Assembly (NCBI RefSeq): GCF_033100135.1
Contig: NZ_CP136920.1
Location: forward strand, 3,405,001 to 3,469,000
Source: Rubellicoccus peritrichatus
GTDB taxonomy: Bacteria; Verrucomicrobiota; Verrucomicrobiia; Opitutales; Cerasicoccaceae
Direction of reading: 5' to 3'
Length of the DNA: 64,000 nucleotides
Part shown: positions 55,857 through 62,375 of the stretch, one piece after another
Layout: each line of letters opens with the position of its first letter
Numbering within the stretch: the stretch's first letter is position 1
Made by a program: the position numbers and the translations under genes
The notes under the pieces: generated by a model
What the model was told of the DNA's origin: nothing
What the model saw: only the letters and a program-made list of their open reading frames with translations
Databases searched by the model: none

Positions 55857-56028
55857 CTTGTGAATAACTTTTTCCACATTTCCACTTTACACTGAATTAA
55901 TGTTCACTATTGTGGTTATCAAGTGCGTTAGATTCCCTCCTTCGTTTTCCGATCCGAAGTCGATATGCTAATGCGAGGGTTTTAGCCCCTCCGGGCGCGT
56001 TCAGGCACGCGTTGAATATGCCGCTGCT
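55857..56028. repeat. Repeat R3: hairpin-rich stretch, candidate phage replication/packaging region
   Basis: Three consecutive hairpins: CTTCG/CGAAG (55940-55959), GAGGG/CCCTC (55975-55991) and CGCGT/ACGCG (55996-56011). Filamentous phages have an intergenic region of hairpins carrying the replication origins and packaging signal, so R1-R3 are candidates. R3 differs from R1 and R2 in that the att core is missing at its end; instead CTTACAGATCGGG leads to the gene at 56064. The gap 55597-56063 holds only this. Confidence 0.78.
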
Positions 56029-56063
56029 TACAGATCGGGTTTCATCTTTAAAAATGATTCCCA

Positions 56064-56456
56064 ATGAATTCAAATACATCTTCAAATGTGGTCTCTTACA
56101 GACCCCGCTATCGTTATTTCCGTCACGTCTTCCATCGTGAAGCCGACACCACAAAAGTTCGCCAACATGGCATGTTACTCTGCCAAGACTGTGAACGTCT
56201 CTTGGAATTCGCCGTCGATCTTGGATTATCCATCCCGGAGGGCATTCTTAAAGCGCTCATTGTAGCCCGTCGAGGCTTCCTCGATACCGACCTGGAAATG
56301 GGCGAAGTCCGTTGGAGAGGTATCAAACTCTGCCACGTCATGGAGCCACTAAAAGAAGCAATCCGAGAGTGGGGGAGTAAAAGCAATGTCGAAGTCTACC
56401 CGCCTAAGTTCTGTCCAGCTCCGGCGGAGGTAGAGGACAAATTAGGCTTAATATAG
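56064..56456 (+). CDS. Small phage protein of unknown function with CxxC
   Basis: A 130-residue soluble protein starting 35 bp after R3. It begins with an Arg/Tyr-rich stretch (YRPRYRYFRHVFHREAD), then MLLCQDCERLLEFAVDLGLS with a CxxC, and further Cys at KLCHVMEP and KFCPAPAE. The four Cys could bind zinc. It is the only plus-strand gene between R3 and the regulators. Not recognised. Confidence 0.65.
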   Translation: MNSNTSSNVVSYRPRYRYFRHVFHREADTTKVRQHGMLLCQDCERLLEFAVDLGLSIPEGILKALIVARRGFLDTDLEMGEVRWRGIKLCHVMEPLKEAIREWGSKSNVEVYPPKFCPAPAEVEDKLGLI

Positions 56457-56469
56457 AATTATCACAACA

Positions 56470-57102
56470 CTACTCGTCTTTCTCCTCTGTGTTGTTGATC
56501 AATGTTAGCCATCCTTCAAAATATGATGCAAATCTAGTTCCATTGAAGGATCGTATCAGAATGCAGAGAGAGTAGATGATGAGTAAGATTGGTAGTAATG
56601 AAATTAGTAGAAACGATCTGATATCGCCTGTATAGTATTTTAGAGTAACATATAAAAGTATTACTGTAATTACTGCGAACAATCCGGAGAAAATCCATAC
56701 AACACTGATTATAACTTTACTTTGGCCAAATTGCAAAAGAGGGTGTAGCGGCCAAAGATCCTCCCACATGCCACCGACTCTTGGTTGTATGACCGCCTTT
56801 ATGTAGGTCCTTACTCTAATTATGCCGTCCAATAACCATGCAAGGTAATGAAGAAATGCAGGCAAGATCCATAGTCCAAAATATGAGAAAACCCAATCCT
56901 TTGATGTAGCGCTAATACCTATTAGCGCAGCGAGTGACCCAAGACTTGTTATCCATAGTAAGTTGGCATCTTGAATCCTTACTAGTGTAAGATTATTGAG
57001 GTAAGTATACTCTTCATATAAGCCTCTTTTCTCATCATTCAGCCTCAGTTCGATTGGATGCTCAAATTTTTTTCTTCTAATTTTGAGAAAGAATCTTCGC
57101 AT
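56470..57102 (-). CDS. Multi-pass membrane protein of unknown function
   Basis: A 210-residue protein with about four hydrophobic helices (LLWITSLGSLAALIGISA, WILPAFLHYLAWLLDGIIRV, VVWIFSGLFAVITVILLYV, SFLLISLLPILLIIYSLCIL). The N-terminus is basic (MRRFFLKIRRKKFEHP). No family recognised. It lies on the minus strand between the CxxC gene and the repressor-like gene, in the place where lysogenic-conversion genes sit in other inoviruses. Confidence 0.7.
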   Translation of the reverse strand: MRRFFLKIRRKKFEHPIELRLNDEKRGLYEEYTYLNNLTLVRIQDANLLWITSLGSLAALIGISATSKDWVFSYFGLWILPAFLHYLAWLLDGIIRVRTYIKAVIQPRVGGMWEDLWPLHPLLQFGQSKVIISVVWIFSGLFAVITVILLYVTLKYYTGDIRSFLLISLLPILLIIYSLCILIRSFNGTRFASYFEGWLTLINNTEEKDE

Positions 57103-57185
57103 AACCTTTTTAGAAATTAATTGTACTGTCGAAGTAATGAGAAATTCCTTTGTAGGCCTATAATTGATATGAATATTACAGAGGT

Positions 57186-57467
57186 TCAGGCAGATTTATT
57201 ACTTTTAACTTTCTTAGTCGCCTTTGCTTTAGCAAGCATCTTTTCCTTTTCTGCCAGGGCCTTAGCTTCAATTTCTTTGTTAAGTATGGATGAAGTTCCG
57301 CTTTTTTGAATGCCGTCGAAGATATTCGGTAGGCCGTTGTCGTGGCGTATCAGCTGGTTGATGTATTCGGAAAAGCTACGCAGCCCAAGATTCTTGGCTC
57401 TTTCTTGGCCTAACTGAAGAATCTCTTCGTCTGGAAAGCTAATGCCTTTGGTGATTCGATCTTTCAT
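57186..57467 (-). CDS. Ribbon-helix-helix regulator, candidate phage repressor
   Basis: A 93-residue protein if started at ATG 57467; the frame is open further upstream (to 57755), so the start is uncertain. Residues 5-42 fit a ribbon-helix-helix fold: a strand (KGISFP), helix 1 (DEEILQLGQERAKNLG) and helix 2 (SFSEYINQLIRHD). The tail is Lys/Ala-rich (AEKEKMLAKAKATKKVK). It faces the plus-strand regulator at 57577 across 109 bp that contain a TGTTG-N-CAACA palindrome, the layout of a phage lysogeny switch. Confidence 0.72.
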   Translation of the reverse strand: MKDRITKGISFPDEEILQLGQERAKNLGLRSFSEYINQLIRHDNGLPNIFDGIQKSGTSSILNKEIEAKALAEKEKMLAKAKATKKVKSNKSA

Positions 57468-57523
57468 ATAATCAAGAACTTGCCAACTCTTGCGAACTTT
57501 TATGGATATTTCGAGAAATAAAT

Positions 57524-57544
57524 TGTTGACAACATGTGGCAACA
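57524..57544. promoter_or_regulatory. Operator candidate O1 between the divergent regulators
   Basis: TGTTG-A-CAACATG followed three bases later by CAACA. It contains TTGACA (57526-57531), a possible -35 box. A matching arrangement occurs at 57715. Short inverted repeats like these are typical ribbon-helix-helix sites. A weaker TTG-C-CAA is at 57479-57485, just before the minus-strand start. Confidence 0.62.
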
Positions 57545-57576
57545 GAGGCTTTGGTAGTAACTTCATTCTAATCACC

Positions 57577-57708
57577 ATGTCTGCACAGAGGAGAGTCAAA
57601 ACAACCGGAATTAGCCTTGAACCACAAGTTATCAAGGTGGGTAGGGCCAAAGCTGATAGTAGAAACGAATCGTTTTCTGCATATATCAATCGGCTTATTT
57701 TTTTTTGA
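57577..57708 (+). CDS. Tiny ribbon-helix-helix regulator (43 residues)
   Basis: A 43-residue protein consisting of little more than one ribbon-helix-helix: RRVKTTGISL (strand), EPQVIKVGRAKADSRN (helix 1) and ESFSAYINRLI (helix 2). The second helix closely resembles SFSEYINQLI of the minus-strand repressor, so the two are probably paralogues. It is the first gene of the plus-strand replication block. A 43-residue size is at the lower limit for the fold, as in Arc or CopG. Confidence 0.65.
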   Translation: MSAQRRVKTTGISLEPQVIKVGRAKADSRNESFSAYINRLIFF

Positions 57709-57714
57709 CTCAAA

Positions 57715-57735
57715 TGTTGGCAACATGCATCAACA
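57715..57735. promoter_or_regulatory. Operator candidate O2 before the 57759 gene
   Basis: TGTTG-G-CAACATG followed three bases later by CAACA, matching O1 at 17 of 21 positions. It lies 24 bp before the start of the next gene, where a bound regulator would block the replication operon or its translation start region. Confidence 0.6.
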
Positions 57736-57758
57736 AAAGTCTTTCGATCATTCAAATC

Positions 57759-58055
57759 ATGACCATCGATAACCCAGAAGCCTTAGCCGACCTGATAGCC
57801 CAAAAGGTAGCAGGCATGAAATCGCCCATCATCGATACAGCGGAGGGAATGTTAATTTCCAAATGCAAGAGCGAGTGGGCTTGGAAGCAGTTCAAGCAAC
57901 GCAACCACTTGAAGCCCTTGCAGGGGAGGACCGATGCTTACTCCCGCGAAGAAGTGCACCGAGCTTGCCGGAAGGAAGCAACTCGTAGGCGTAAGCGTAA
58001 GCCAGCGTCACGGCCATCATCTCAAACCATCATTCCAGAGGGGAAAGCAGAATGA
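57759..58055 (+). CDS. Small basic phage protein, possible DNA-binding
   Basis: A 98-residue protein started at ATG 57759. The segment WAWKQFKQRNHLKPLQGRTD and YSREEVHRACRKEATRRR resembles short helix-turn-helix proteins such as AlpA/excisionase types, and the tail is strongly basic (RRRKRKPASRPSS). Its stop overlaps the start of the Rep gene (ATGA). It could be an excisionase-like or replication accessory protein. Confidence 0.65.
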   Translation: MTIDNPEALADLIAQKVAGMKSPIIDTAEGMLISKCKSEWAWKQFKQRNHLKPLQGRTDAYSREEVHRACRKEATRRRKRKPASRPSSQTIIPEGKAE

Positions 58056-59008
58056 GCGCTACTGTAGAAATGCGTCCTTACGAGGCTCCAAACTGGTTCA
58101 CTCAATCCGGCGTCGCCATGAAACGACGTCTTATCGAAAAGAAGGGTCTCCCGCCATTCAAACAATGCCTCTTCATCACACTAACCATCGATCAGATTGC
58201 TGGTGGTCGCCAAGATACATACGAAAAGGGAAAGGATCGACTCCGGCGGTTTCTCGCTAAGTTCCGGGAAACTGTCGGCAGATCCTTCCCTTGGGCGTGG
58301 AAACTCGAATTCCAAGACAACGGATACGCACATTGGCATTTGGTCATCCATTACAAGAAGCGCATCCCCAAAGAATGTCTCACATGGCTTTCTGATTGGT
58401 GGGGGCTAGGGCGGGTTAACGTCGAACGCCTTCGCTATAAGACCTTTCGCTATCTCTTTAAGTACGTCTCCAAGGGCGCTTTTTCTGAATCTTCAGATGA
58501 AGGTATCAACCTTCCTGATTGGTTTCTCGATATGAAAGGATCTTCACGCCTTCGCTTCTGGCAAACGGGCGGCGGTTTCTACATGACCGATCCTGATTGG
58601 TCGGTCAAAGGAACCGACGAAGACCATACGCCCGAACAAGTGGAATACATCGAAACTCAAAAGGTGTCATTCGCAGAGAACAACCCAGACTTGGTAAAGC
58701 CAGTAAAACCAAAGAAACGCTTTTCATATATCAAATACACAGTTCGCCAAGTATGGCGCATGTGGCGTTCCAACGTCCGAGTATTTGTCCGCAAGGATGA
58801 CATCATCCAGCACTCAATCACTTTCATGCTGAACAATGATTACATGTCATTCTTCCAGTATGGAGTTCAACTAACGATCCGGGGCAAGGCGGCCCTGTCC
58901 GGGGTTTACATCCAAACAAGTATCAACCGCCTAAAAGGAAAGATAAAATCATGGCAGAACAAAAAATATCAAATGTTTCAATCGACGGTCTTGACGGCCA
59001 TGGCTTGA
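58052..59008 (+). CDS. Rolling-circle replication initiator (HUH endonuclease), inovirus gpII-like
   Basis: A 318-residue protein. HUH-family motifs in order: FITLTID near 43 (motif 1), AHWHLVIHYKK near 95 with the His-Trp-His metal site (motif 2), and YKTFRYLFKYVSKG near 130 with candidate nicking Tyr residues (motif 3). It would nick one strand at the phage origin and start rolling-circle replication. It has a good ribosome site (GAGGGGAAAG) and overlaps the genes on both sides. No helicase domain is present, as usual for filamentous phage Rep proteins. Confidence 0.9.
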   Translation: MSATVEMRPYEAPNWFTQSGVAMKRRLIEKKGLPPFKQCLFITLTIDQIAGGRQDTYEKGKDRLRRFLAKFRETVGRSFPWAWKLEFQDNGYAHWHLVIHYKKRIPKECLTWLSDWWGLGRVNVERLRYKTFRYLFKYVSKGAFSESSDEGINLPDWFLDMKGSSRLRFWQTGGGFYMTDPDWSVKGTDEDHTPEQVEYIETQKVSFAENNPDLVKPVKPKKRFSYIKYTVRQVWRMWRSNVRVFVRKDDIIQHSITFMLNNDYMSFFQYGVQLTIRGKAALSGVYIQTSINRLKGKIKSWQNKKYQMFQSTVLTAMA

Positions 59009-59253
59009 TCCTCTCGGGTCTTGTTGTAGCGATTGAAGTCAGAGACAAGAGCTGGGAAGGCAAGAGTTACAAACAACTCAAGGCCACTATCTCCAATGGT
59101 AGTAAGTCTTGGTTCTTTACTCAGTCCGACACACAAGGCCCGCTTCCAGAAATCAAGCCCTTCTCTGTGGTCCGCATTCTCGTTGGTAATGCGAGCACTG
59201 AAAAGGGCAATGTAACCGTTCAGGGGGATATCTTTGATGGGAAAGCAGCCTAA
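58951..59253 (+). CDS. Single-stranded DNA-binding protein (gpV-like)
   Basis: A 100-residue OB-fold-like protein that starts inside the end of rep (58 bp overlap) behind an AAGGAAAG ribosome site. Beta-rich pattern: GLILSGLVVAIEVRDKSW, YKQLKATISNGSKSWFFTQ, FSVVRILVGNASTEKGNVTV. Size and place after Rep match the protein that coats new phage DNA and shifts from replication to assembly. Assignment is by size, position and fold pattern. Confidence 0.78.
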   Translation: MAEQKISNVSIDGLDGHGLILSGLVVAIEVRDKSWEGKSYKQLKATISNGSKSWFFTQSDTQGPLPEIKPFSVVRILVGNASTEKGNVTVQGDIFDGKAA

Positions 59254-59254
59254 C

Positions 59255-59503
59255 ATGGAAGCTTGCTTCATGGAGTTGGACAACCCACCTGACGATCAGG
59301 TCATGATGCCAAGTGCATGTGTCTGTTTTCGGGGAACGTTGTTCAATCTCCTAGTAAGCACTTCGGGTGATGTTTTCGCATACGCCCCGCCAGTCCGAGG
59401 ACGGCCAAAACCAGTCTGGATGCTTTGCATAGAGCTACCGGAAGAAATGTCTCAACCCATTAATCATGAGGTAACCAGCGGGGCAGGGGAAACGCGGCTT
59501 TAG
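59255..59503 (+). CDS. Small phage protein of unknown function
   Basis: About 82 residues if started at ATG 59255, directly after the preceding stop; an overlapping ATG at 59237 is possible. Mixed sequence with Cys (ACVCFRGTLFNLLVS) and no membrane helix. The stop codon lies within the loop of the 59486 hairpin. Not recognised. Confidence 0.55.
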   Translation: MEACFMELDNPPDDQVMMPSACVCFRGTLFNLLVSTSGDVFAYAPPVRGRPKPVWMLCIELPEEMSQPINHEVTSGAGETRL

Positions 59504-59514
59504 CCGCGTTCCCC
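59486..59514 (+). terminator. Strong GC-rich hairpin at the end of the replication block
   Basis: GGGGAAACGCGGC and GCCGCGTTCCCC pair with one A bulge and a TTTA loop. It lies between the replication and structural genes. No clear T run follows (GCGTCGCTCTTTCC), so it may weaken rather than stop transcription, or serve as a DNA hairpin in the single-stranded genome. Confidence 0.55.
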
Positions 59515-59552
59515 GCGTCGCTCTTTCCTTGTTTAAGGTCAACATAACTGAC

Positions 59553-59813
59553 ATGAGCGAAAAGAAGTTAAGCGATATGGCAGCTTTTAAACTTGCTCGG
59601 GAGAAACTTGGCAAGACAGCTGTCGCGATCCGCAAGCCAGGTCACAACGTCTTTCACTTCAAGTTGGGGAAGTCATTAGGTGGCTTTGATGTCAAATGGC
59701 TCTCAGACTCAACCAAGGGCTGGGAAGATGCCTTCCGGCGCGCGGGAGTAAACATTCCCAAGTGTGCCTACCATCCTCGTTATCCATTCGGTAATCCAAT
59801 CATATCAAAGTAA
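59553..59813 (+). CDS. Small phage protein of unknown function
   Basis: An 86-residue soluble, basic protein started at ATG 59553 (an upstream start at 59529 is possible). MSEKKLSDMAAFKLAREKLG is helical; then VAIRKPGHNVFHFKLGKSLG and AGVNIPKCAYHPRYPF. It lies between the hairpin and the coat genes. Possibly DNA-binding. Not recognised. Confidence 0.6.
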   Translation: MSEKKLSDMAAFKLAREKLGKTAVAIRKPGHNVFHFKLGKSLGGFDVKWLSDSTKGWEDAFRRAGVNIPKCAYHPRYPFGNPIISK

Positions 59814-59815
59814 TC

Positions 59816-59941
59816 ATGAACGCTGAGCTACAAGAATTCGTCACGGCTATCAGTACCTTCTGGGGAATCTTCATGCTCACATTTTTCGTCACTCTGCCCA
59901 TCAGGTATCTTGCGCGTTTCTTCGCGCACCTCGGGCAATAA
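59816..59941 (+). CDS. Very small membrane protein (41 residues), candidate minor coat protein
   Basis: Reads MNAELQEFVTAIS, a membrane helix (TFWGIFMLTFFVTLPI) and a basic end (RYLARFFAHLGQ). Acidic start, one helix and positive C-terminus fit filamentous phage minor coat proteins (pVII/pIX-like), and it lies just before the major coat gene. No signal peptide. Confidence 0.65.
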   Translation: MNAELQEFVTAISTFWGIFMLTFFVTLPIRYLARFFAHLGQ

Positions 59942-59966
59942 CAAACAACAACCAAACAACAACAAA

Positions 59967-60188
59967 ATGAATAAAGCAAAAGTACTCCTCGCGACTGGCC
60001 TTGCCCTTGGCACTGCTACTGTCGCTAACGCACAAACCGACCTGTCTGGTATCACCTCCGGTATCAGCACAGAGCAAGCTGTTATCGTTGCCGCCGCTCT
60101 GACGGTCGGTGCCGGTGCGCTTGGCCTGTTTGCCATCCGTTACGGCTCTGGCTGGCTCAAGGGCTTCTTCTCCAAGATGGCTCGCTAA
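59967..60188 (+). CDS. Inovirus major coat protein (pVIII-like)
   Basis: A 73-residue precursor: signal peptide MNKAKVLLATGLALGTATVANA (in two parts 1-10, 11-22) with cleavage after ANA, leaving about 51 residues. The mature form has an acidic, amphipathic start (QTDLSGITSGISTEQ), a membrane helix (AVIVAAALTVGAGALGLFAI) and a basic C-terminus (WLKGFFSKMAR). This is the exact architecture of filamentous phage major coat proteins, whose basic end contacts the DNA. I use ATG 59967, as a longer frame would spoil the signal peptide. Confidence 0.88.
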   Translation: MNKAKVLLATGLALGTATVANAQTDLSGITSGISTEQAVIVAAALTVGAGALGLFAIRYGSGWLKGFFSKMAR

Positions 60189-60195
60189 GGTAACC

Positions 60196-60221
60196 GGGGA
60201 GTCCGTTTCGGCGGGCTCCCC
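60196..60221 (+). terminator. Hairpin after the major coat gene
   Basis: GGGGAG and CTCCCC form the outer stem, with CCG/CGG inside. It begins 8 bp after the coat-gene stop. Filamentous phages usually have a terminator here to make the coat protein the most abundant product. The T run is poor (AAACCTTATTT). Confidence 0.62.
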
Positions 60222-60237
60222 AAACCTTATTTATCCA

Positions 60238-60348
60238 ATGACCGAAATCGAACTCTTAACATCAATCCTCCTCTGGCTAAAAGTCGGAGTCTCCGCCTTC
60301 ATTGGTTGGTGCTTCTACCTGATAGTCAGAAGCAACTTCCCGCTATGA
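60238..60348 (+). CDS. Very small membrane protein (36 residues), candidate minor coat protein
   Basis: Reads MTEIELLTSILLWL, helix (KVGVSAFIGWCFYLIV) and RSNFPL. Its stop overlaps the start of the adsorption-protein gene by 4 bp (ATGA). Like the 41-residue protein it fits the pVII/pIX class by size, helix and position. Confidence 0.62.
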   Translation: MTEIELLTSILLWLKVGVSAFIGWCFYLIVRSNFPL

Positions 60349-62015
60349 AACATCTCTCAATTGCATTATTCCTTTTCCTTGCGTCCAGTTTGGCGGCTCA
60401 AGAAACAGAGCTATTTGTAGAAGTATCAGGAACCAAGAACTTTACCAATGGCGGTGTCAGCTATACTTATAGCGATGGCGTCACTTTTAATTGGAATGCT
60501 GATACTGAGCAATGGACATTTACTAATGGCGTAGATTTGTTGGAGACTATCACGGCTACTGGGGCTACAAATTTCTATGAAAATTGGGCTGGAGCAAATG
60601 TTATCATAGCACCCGATCCAACGACTGGAGCATATGTCTACACACACAGCGGCTTTGGCGATGCTTTTACTTATAGTCTAGGAGTTTTTGAGGGTATCCC
60701 ACCTGAGGAGGGATGCCGACCTGCAGAATTCTTCGCAACTCGCTTTTTCGGGGATGTCACAACGTGTAATCTTGGCCCAGATGTCACTATAGATATTTTA
60801 GGCAGGACATCCCAAGGCGTCACTGTTACGGTTGAAGAAGGAATTGAGCTAGCAGCTCAAGATTTCCTGCTTCAGTTCGAAATCCAAGATGCATACAGTG
60901 AGCATGATATCGGAGATTGTGTTTTTGAATATGATTCACACATACAAGAAATTGACGTTATCATTAGAGGACCTGGAGGGCTTCAATTAGAGTCGCACAA
61001 TTTTCAAGCGGAATATCTCCCTAGGACTCATGTTCCTTACACGAATATCTACGATAAGTTTGAAATACTAGACGCTGACTGTAATCCCGATAAGGATATC
61101 TGGAGGGCAAAGGGTTACATACCGAATCCAGAATCTTCTGTTGTTACACTCTCCTTTTACATCAGTTATGAGAACGGTGCCTTTGAAGTCCACAGTGAAA
61201 CATTACTACCCGGAACAGGTGTAGACTATCAGATAGAGAAGGAATTAGAATATACGCTTGAAATTCGTTTTTCATCTGCTGATGCAAACCGACCTGTAAC
61301 CGTAACAAAAACCGTAAAGTCTTTCGATTATGAGCCCGTAACCTACTATCGGATTTTAGACAATGGTGGTTGGGAAGCGGAAACAGCTATAGCTCAGCAA
61401 GATGGTTTAGACGGTATTTACGTAGCGGATCACCTTAAAGATATGGAGAGTAATGAACAGAATCGTCACTCGGAAATATCAGGGTTATTGCGTGAGCTAA
61501 TCGCTGATGAAAACCGAACCAGCGAAATGTCAGAACATTTGCTTGAAGCGATCAACGCTGGCAATGCAACCGAAGAGGGCAACCTCACTATCTTACGTCA
61601 GATGAGAGACATCCTGAAGAATCAAGACGATGACTCGAATGAACAAATTGCGGCTTTGGAGGCCATTGAAGATGCACTTACCGATGACACTGCTGTAGCT
61701 GATCCGACTGTTGGCGAAGCAACAAGCGAAACACATGTCGATGAAAGTGATTCACTAATTTCTCAAACTGGAGACCTCACGCTCACGGTTGAAACAATAA
61801 TGGTAGACCTGCATCCCGCCAATTGGGATGTGCCCGTCATCACTGGTCGAACTTGGGAGTATGACATCGAGTTCCCGGTTTTGAATACAAGTTTGAATAT
61901 CGATTTTAACAGATTCTCAGAATGGATTGATCTTTTTCGTGAGATCATGAGATGGGTTTGGACGCTCATCTTTGCCTTTGCATCCATTCACGCAATCCGC
62001 TCCGCATTCGTATAA
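60345..62015 (+). CDS. Candidate adsorption protein / minor coat (pIII-like)
   Basis: A 556-residue protein started at ATG 60345, giving a signal peptide (MKHLSIALFLFLASSLAA). The N-terminal half is beta-rich and likely binds the host receptor. A long acidic, Glu/Asn/Asp-rich helical linker lies at about 360-470 (SEISGLLRELIADENRTSEM, ILKNQDDDSNEQIAALEAIE). The extreme C-terminus is a membrane helix with a short tail (IMRWVWTLIFAFASIHAIRS), which anchors pIII before release. Position between coat and pVI-like genes is as in other inoviruses. Sequence itself is not recognised; the call rests on architecture and order. Confidence 0.8.
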   Translation: MKHLSIALFLFLASSLAAQETELFVEVSGTKNFTNGGVSYTYSDGVTFNWNADTEQWTFTNGVDLLETITATGATNFYENWAGANVIIAPDPTTGAYVYTHSGFGDAFTYSLGVFEGIPPEEGCRPAEFFATRFFGDVTTCNLGPDVTIDILGRTSQGVTVTVEEGIELAAQDFLLQFEIQDAYSEHDIGDCVFEYDSHIQEIDVIIRGPGGLQLESHNFQAEYLPRTHVPYTNIYDKFEILDADCNPDKDIWRAKGYIPNPESSVVTLSFYISYENGAFEVHSETLLPGTGVDYQIEKELEYTLEIRFSSADANRPVTVTKTVKSFDYEPVTYYRILDNGGWEAETAIAQQDGLDGIYVADHLKDMESNEQNRHSEISGLLRELIADENRTSEMSEHLLEAINAGNATEEGNLTILRQMRDILKNQDDDSNEQIAALEAIEDALTDDTAVADPTVGEATSETHVDESDSLISQTGDLTLTVETIMVDLHPANWDVPVITGRTWEYDIEFPVLNTSLNIDFNRFSEWIDLFREIMRWVWTLIFAFASIHAIRSAFV

Positions 62016-62020
62016 ACGCC

Positions 62021-62371
62021 ATGAATAGACTACTAGAAATCGCTGGATTTGTCCTAGACATTCTTTCCAAGGTCGCAAGGCCTTTAGCTCTCATCCTTGG
62101 ACCGTTTGGTCTCCTTGTCTTGCTTATGGTCGAGGGGCTCAAGTGGGCACGTTGGGCGCTATTCTCAACCATTCAGTATCTTGATACCCAACTGGCGACT
62201 TTCGACTTCACGTGGCTCGATATGAACTCTTCGATCGCCACGGCTATCTTTGAAGGCATCAACACATTCCTGCCACTCGATTACATGTTCAGCGTCGTGA
62301 TTGCCTTTGGTAACATCCTCATCACTTGCACAGTGATGCGTATCATCAAGAGCTTTGTTCCGGGGTGGTGA
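62021..62371 (+). CDS. pVI-like minor coat / DUF2523-type membrane protein
   Basis: A 116-residue hydrophobic protein started at ATG 62021, 5 bp after the preceding stop. Three helices: VARPLALILGPFGLLVLLMV, an amphipathic middle segment (WLDMNSSIATAIFEGINTFL) and MFSVVIAFGNILITCTVMRI. Small DUF2523-like proteins occupy this place between the pIII-like and Zot genes in many inoviruses. Confidence 0.75.
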   Translation: MNRLLEIAGFVLDILSKVARPLALILGPFGLLVLLMVEGLKWARWALFSTIQYLDTQLATFDFTWLDMNSSIATAIFEGINTFLPLDYMFSVVIAFGNILITCTVMRIIKSFVPGW

Positions 62372-62375
62372 TGTT

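Noticed and set aside
59910-59966. Earlier start for the major coat gene
   Set aside because: The extra Gln/Asn-rich residues would precede and spoil the signal peptide; ATG 59967 gives a standard precursor.
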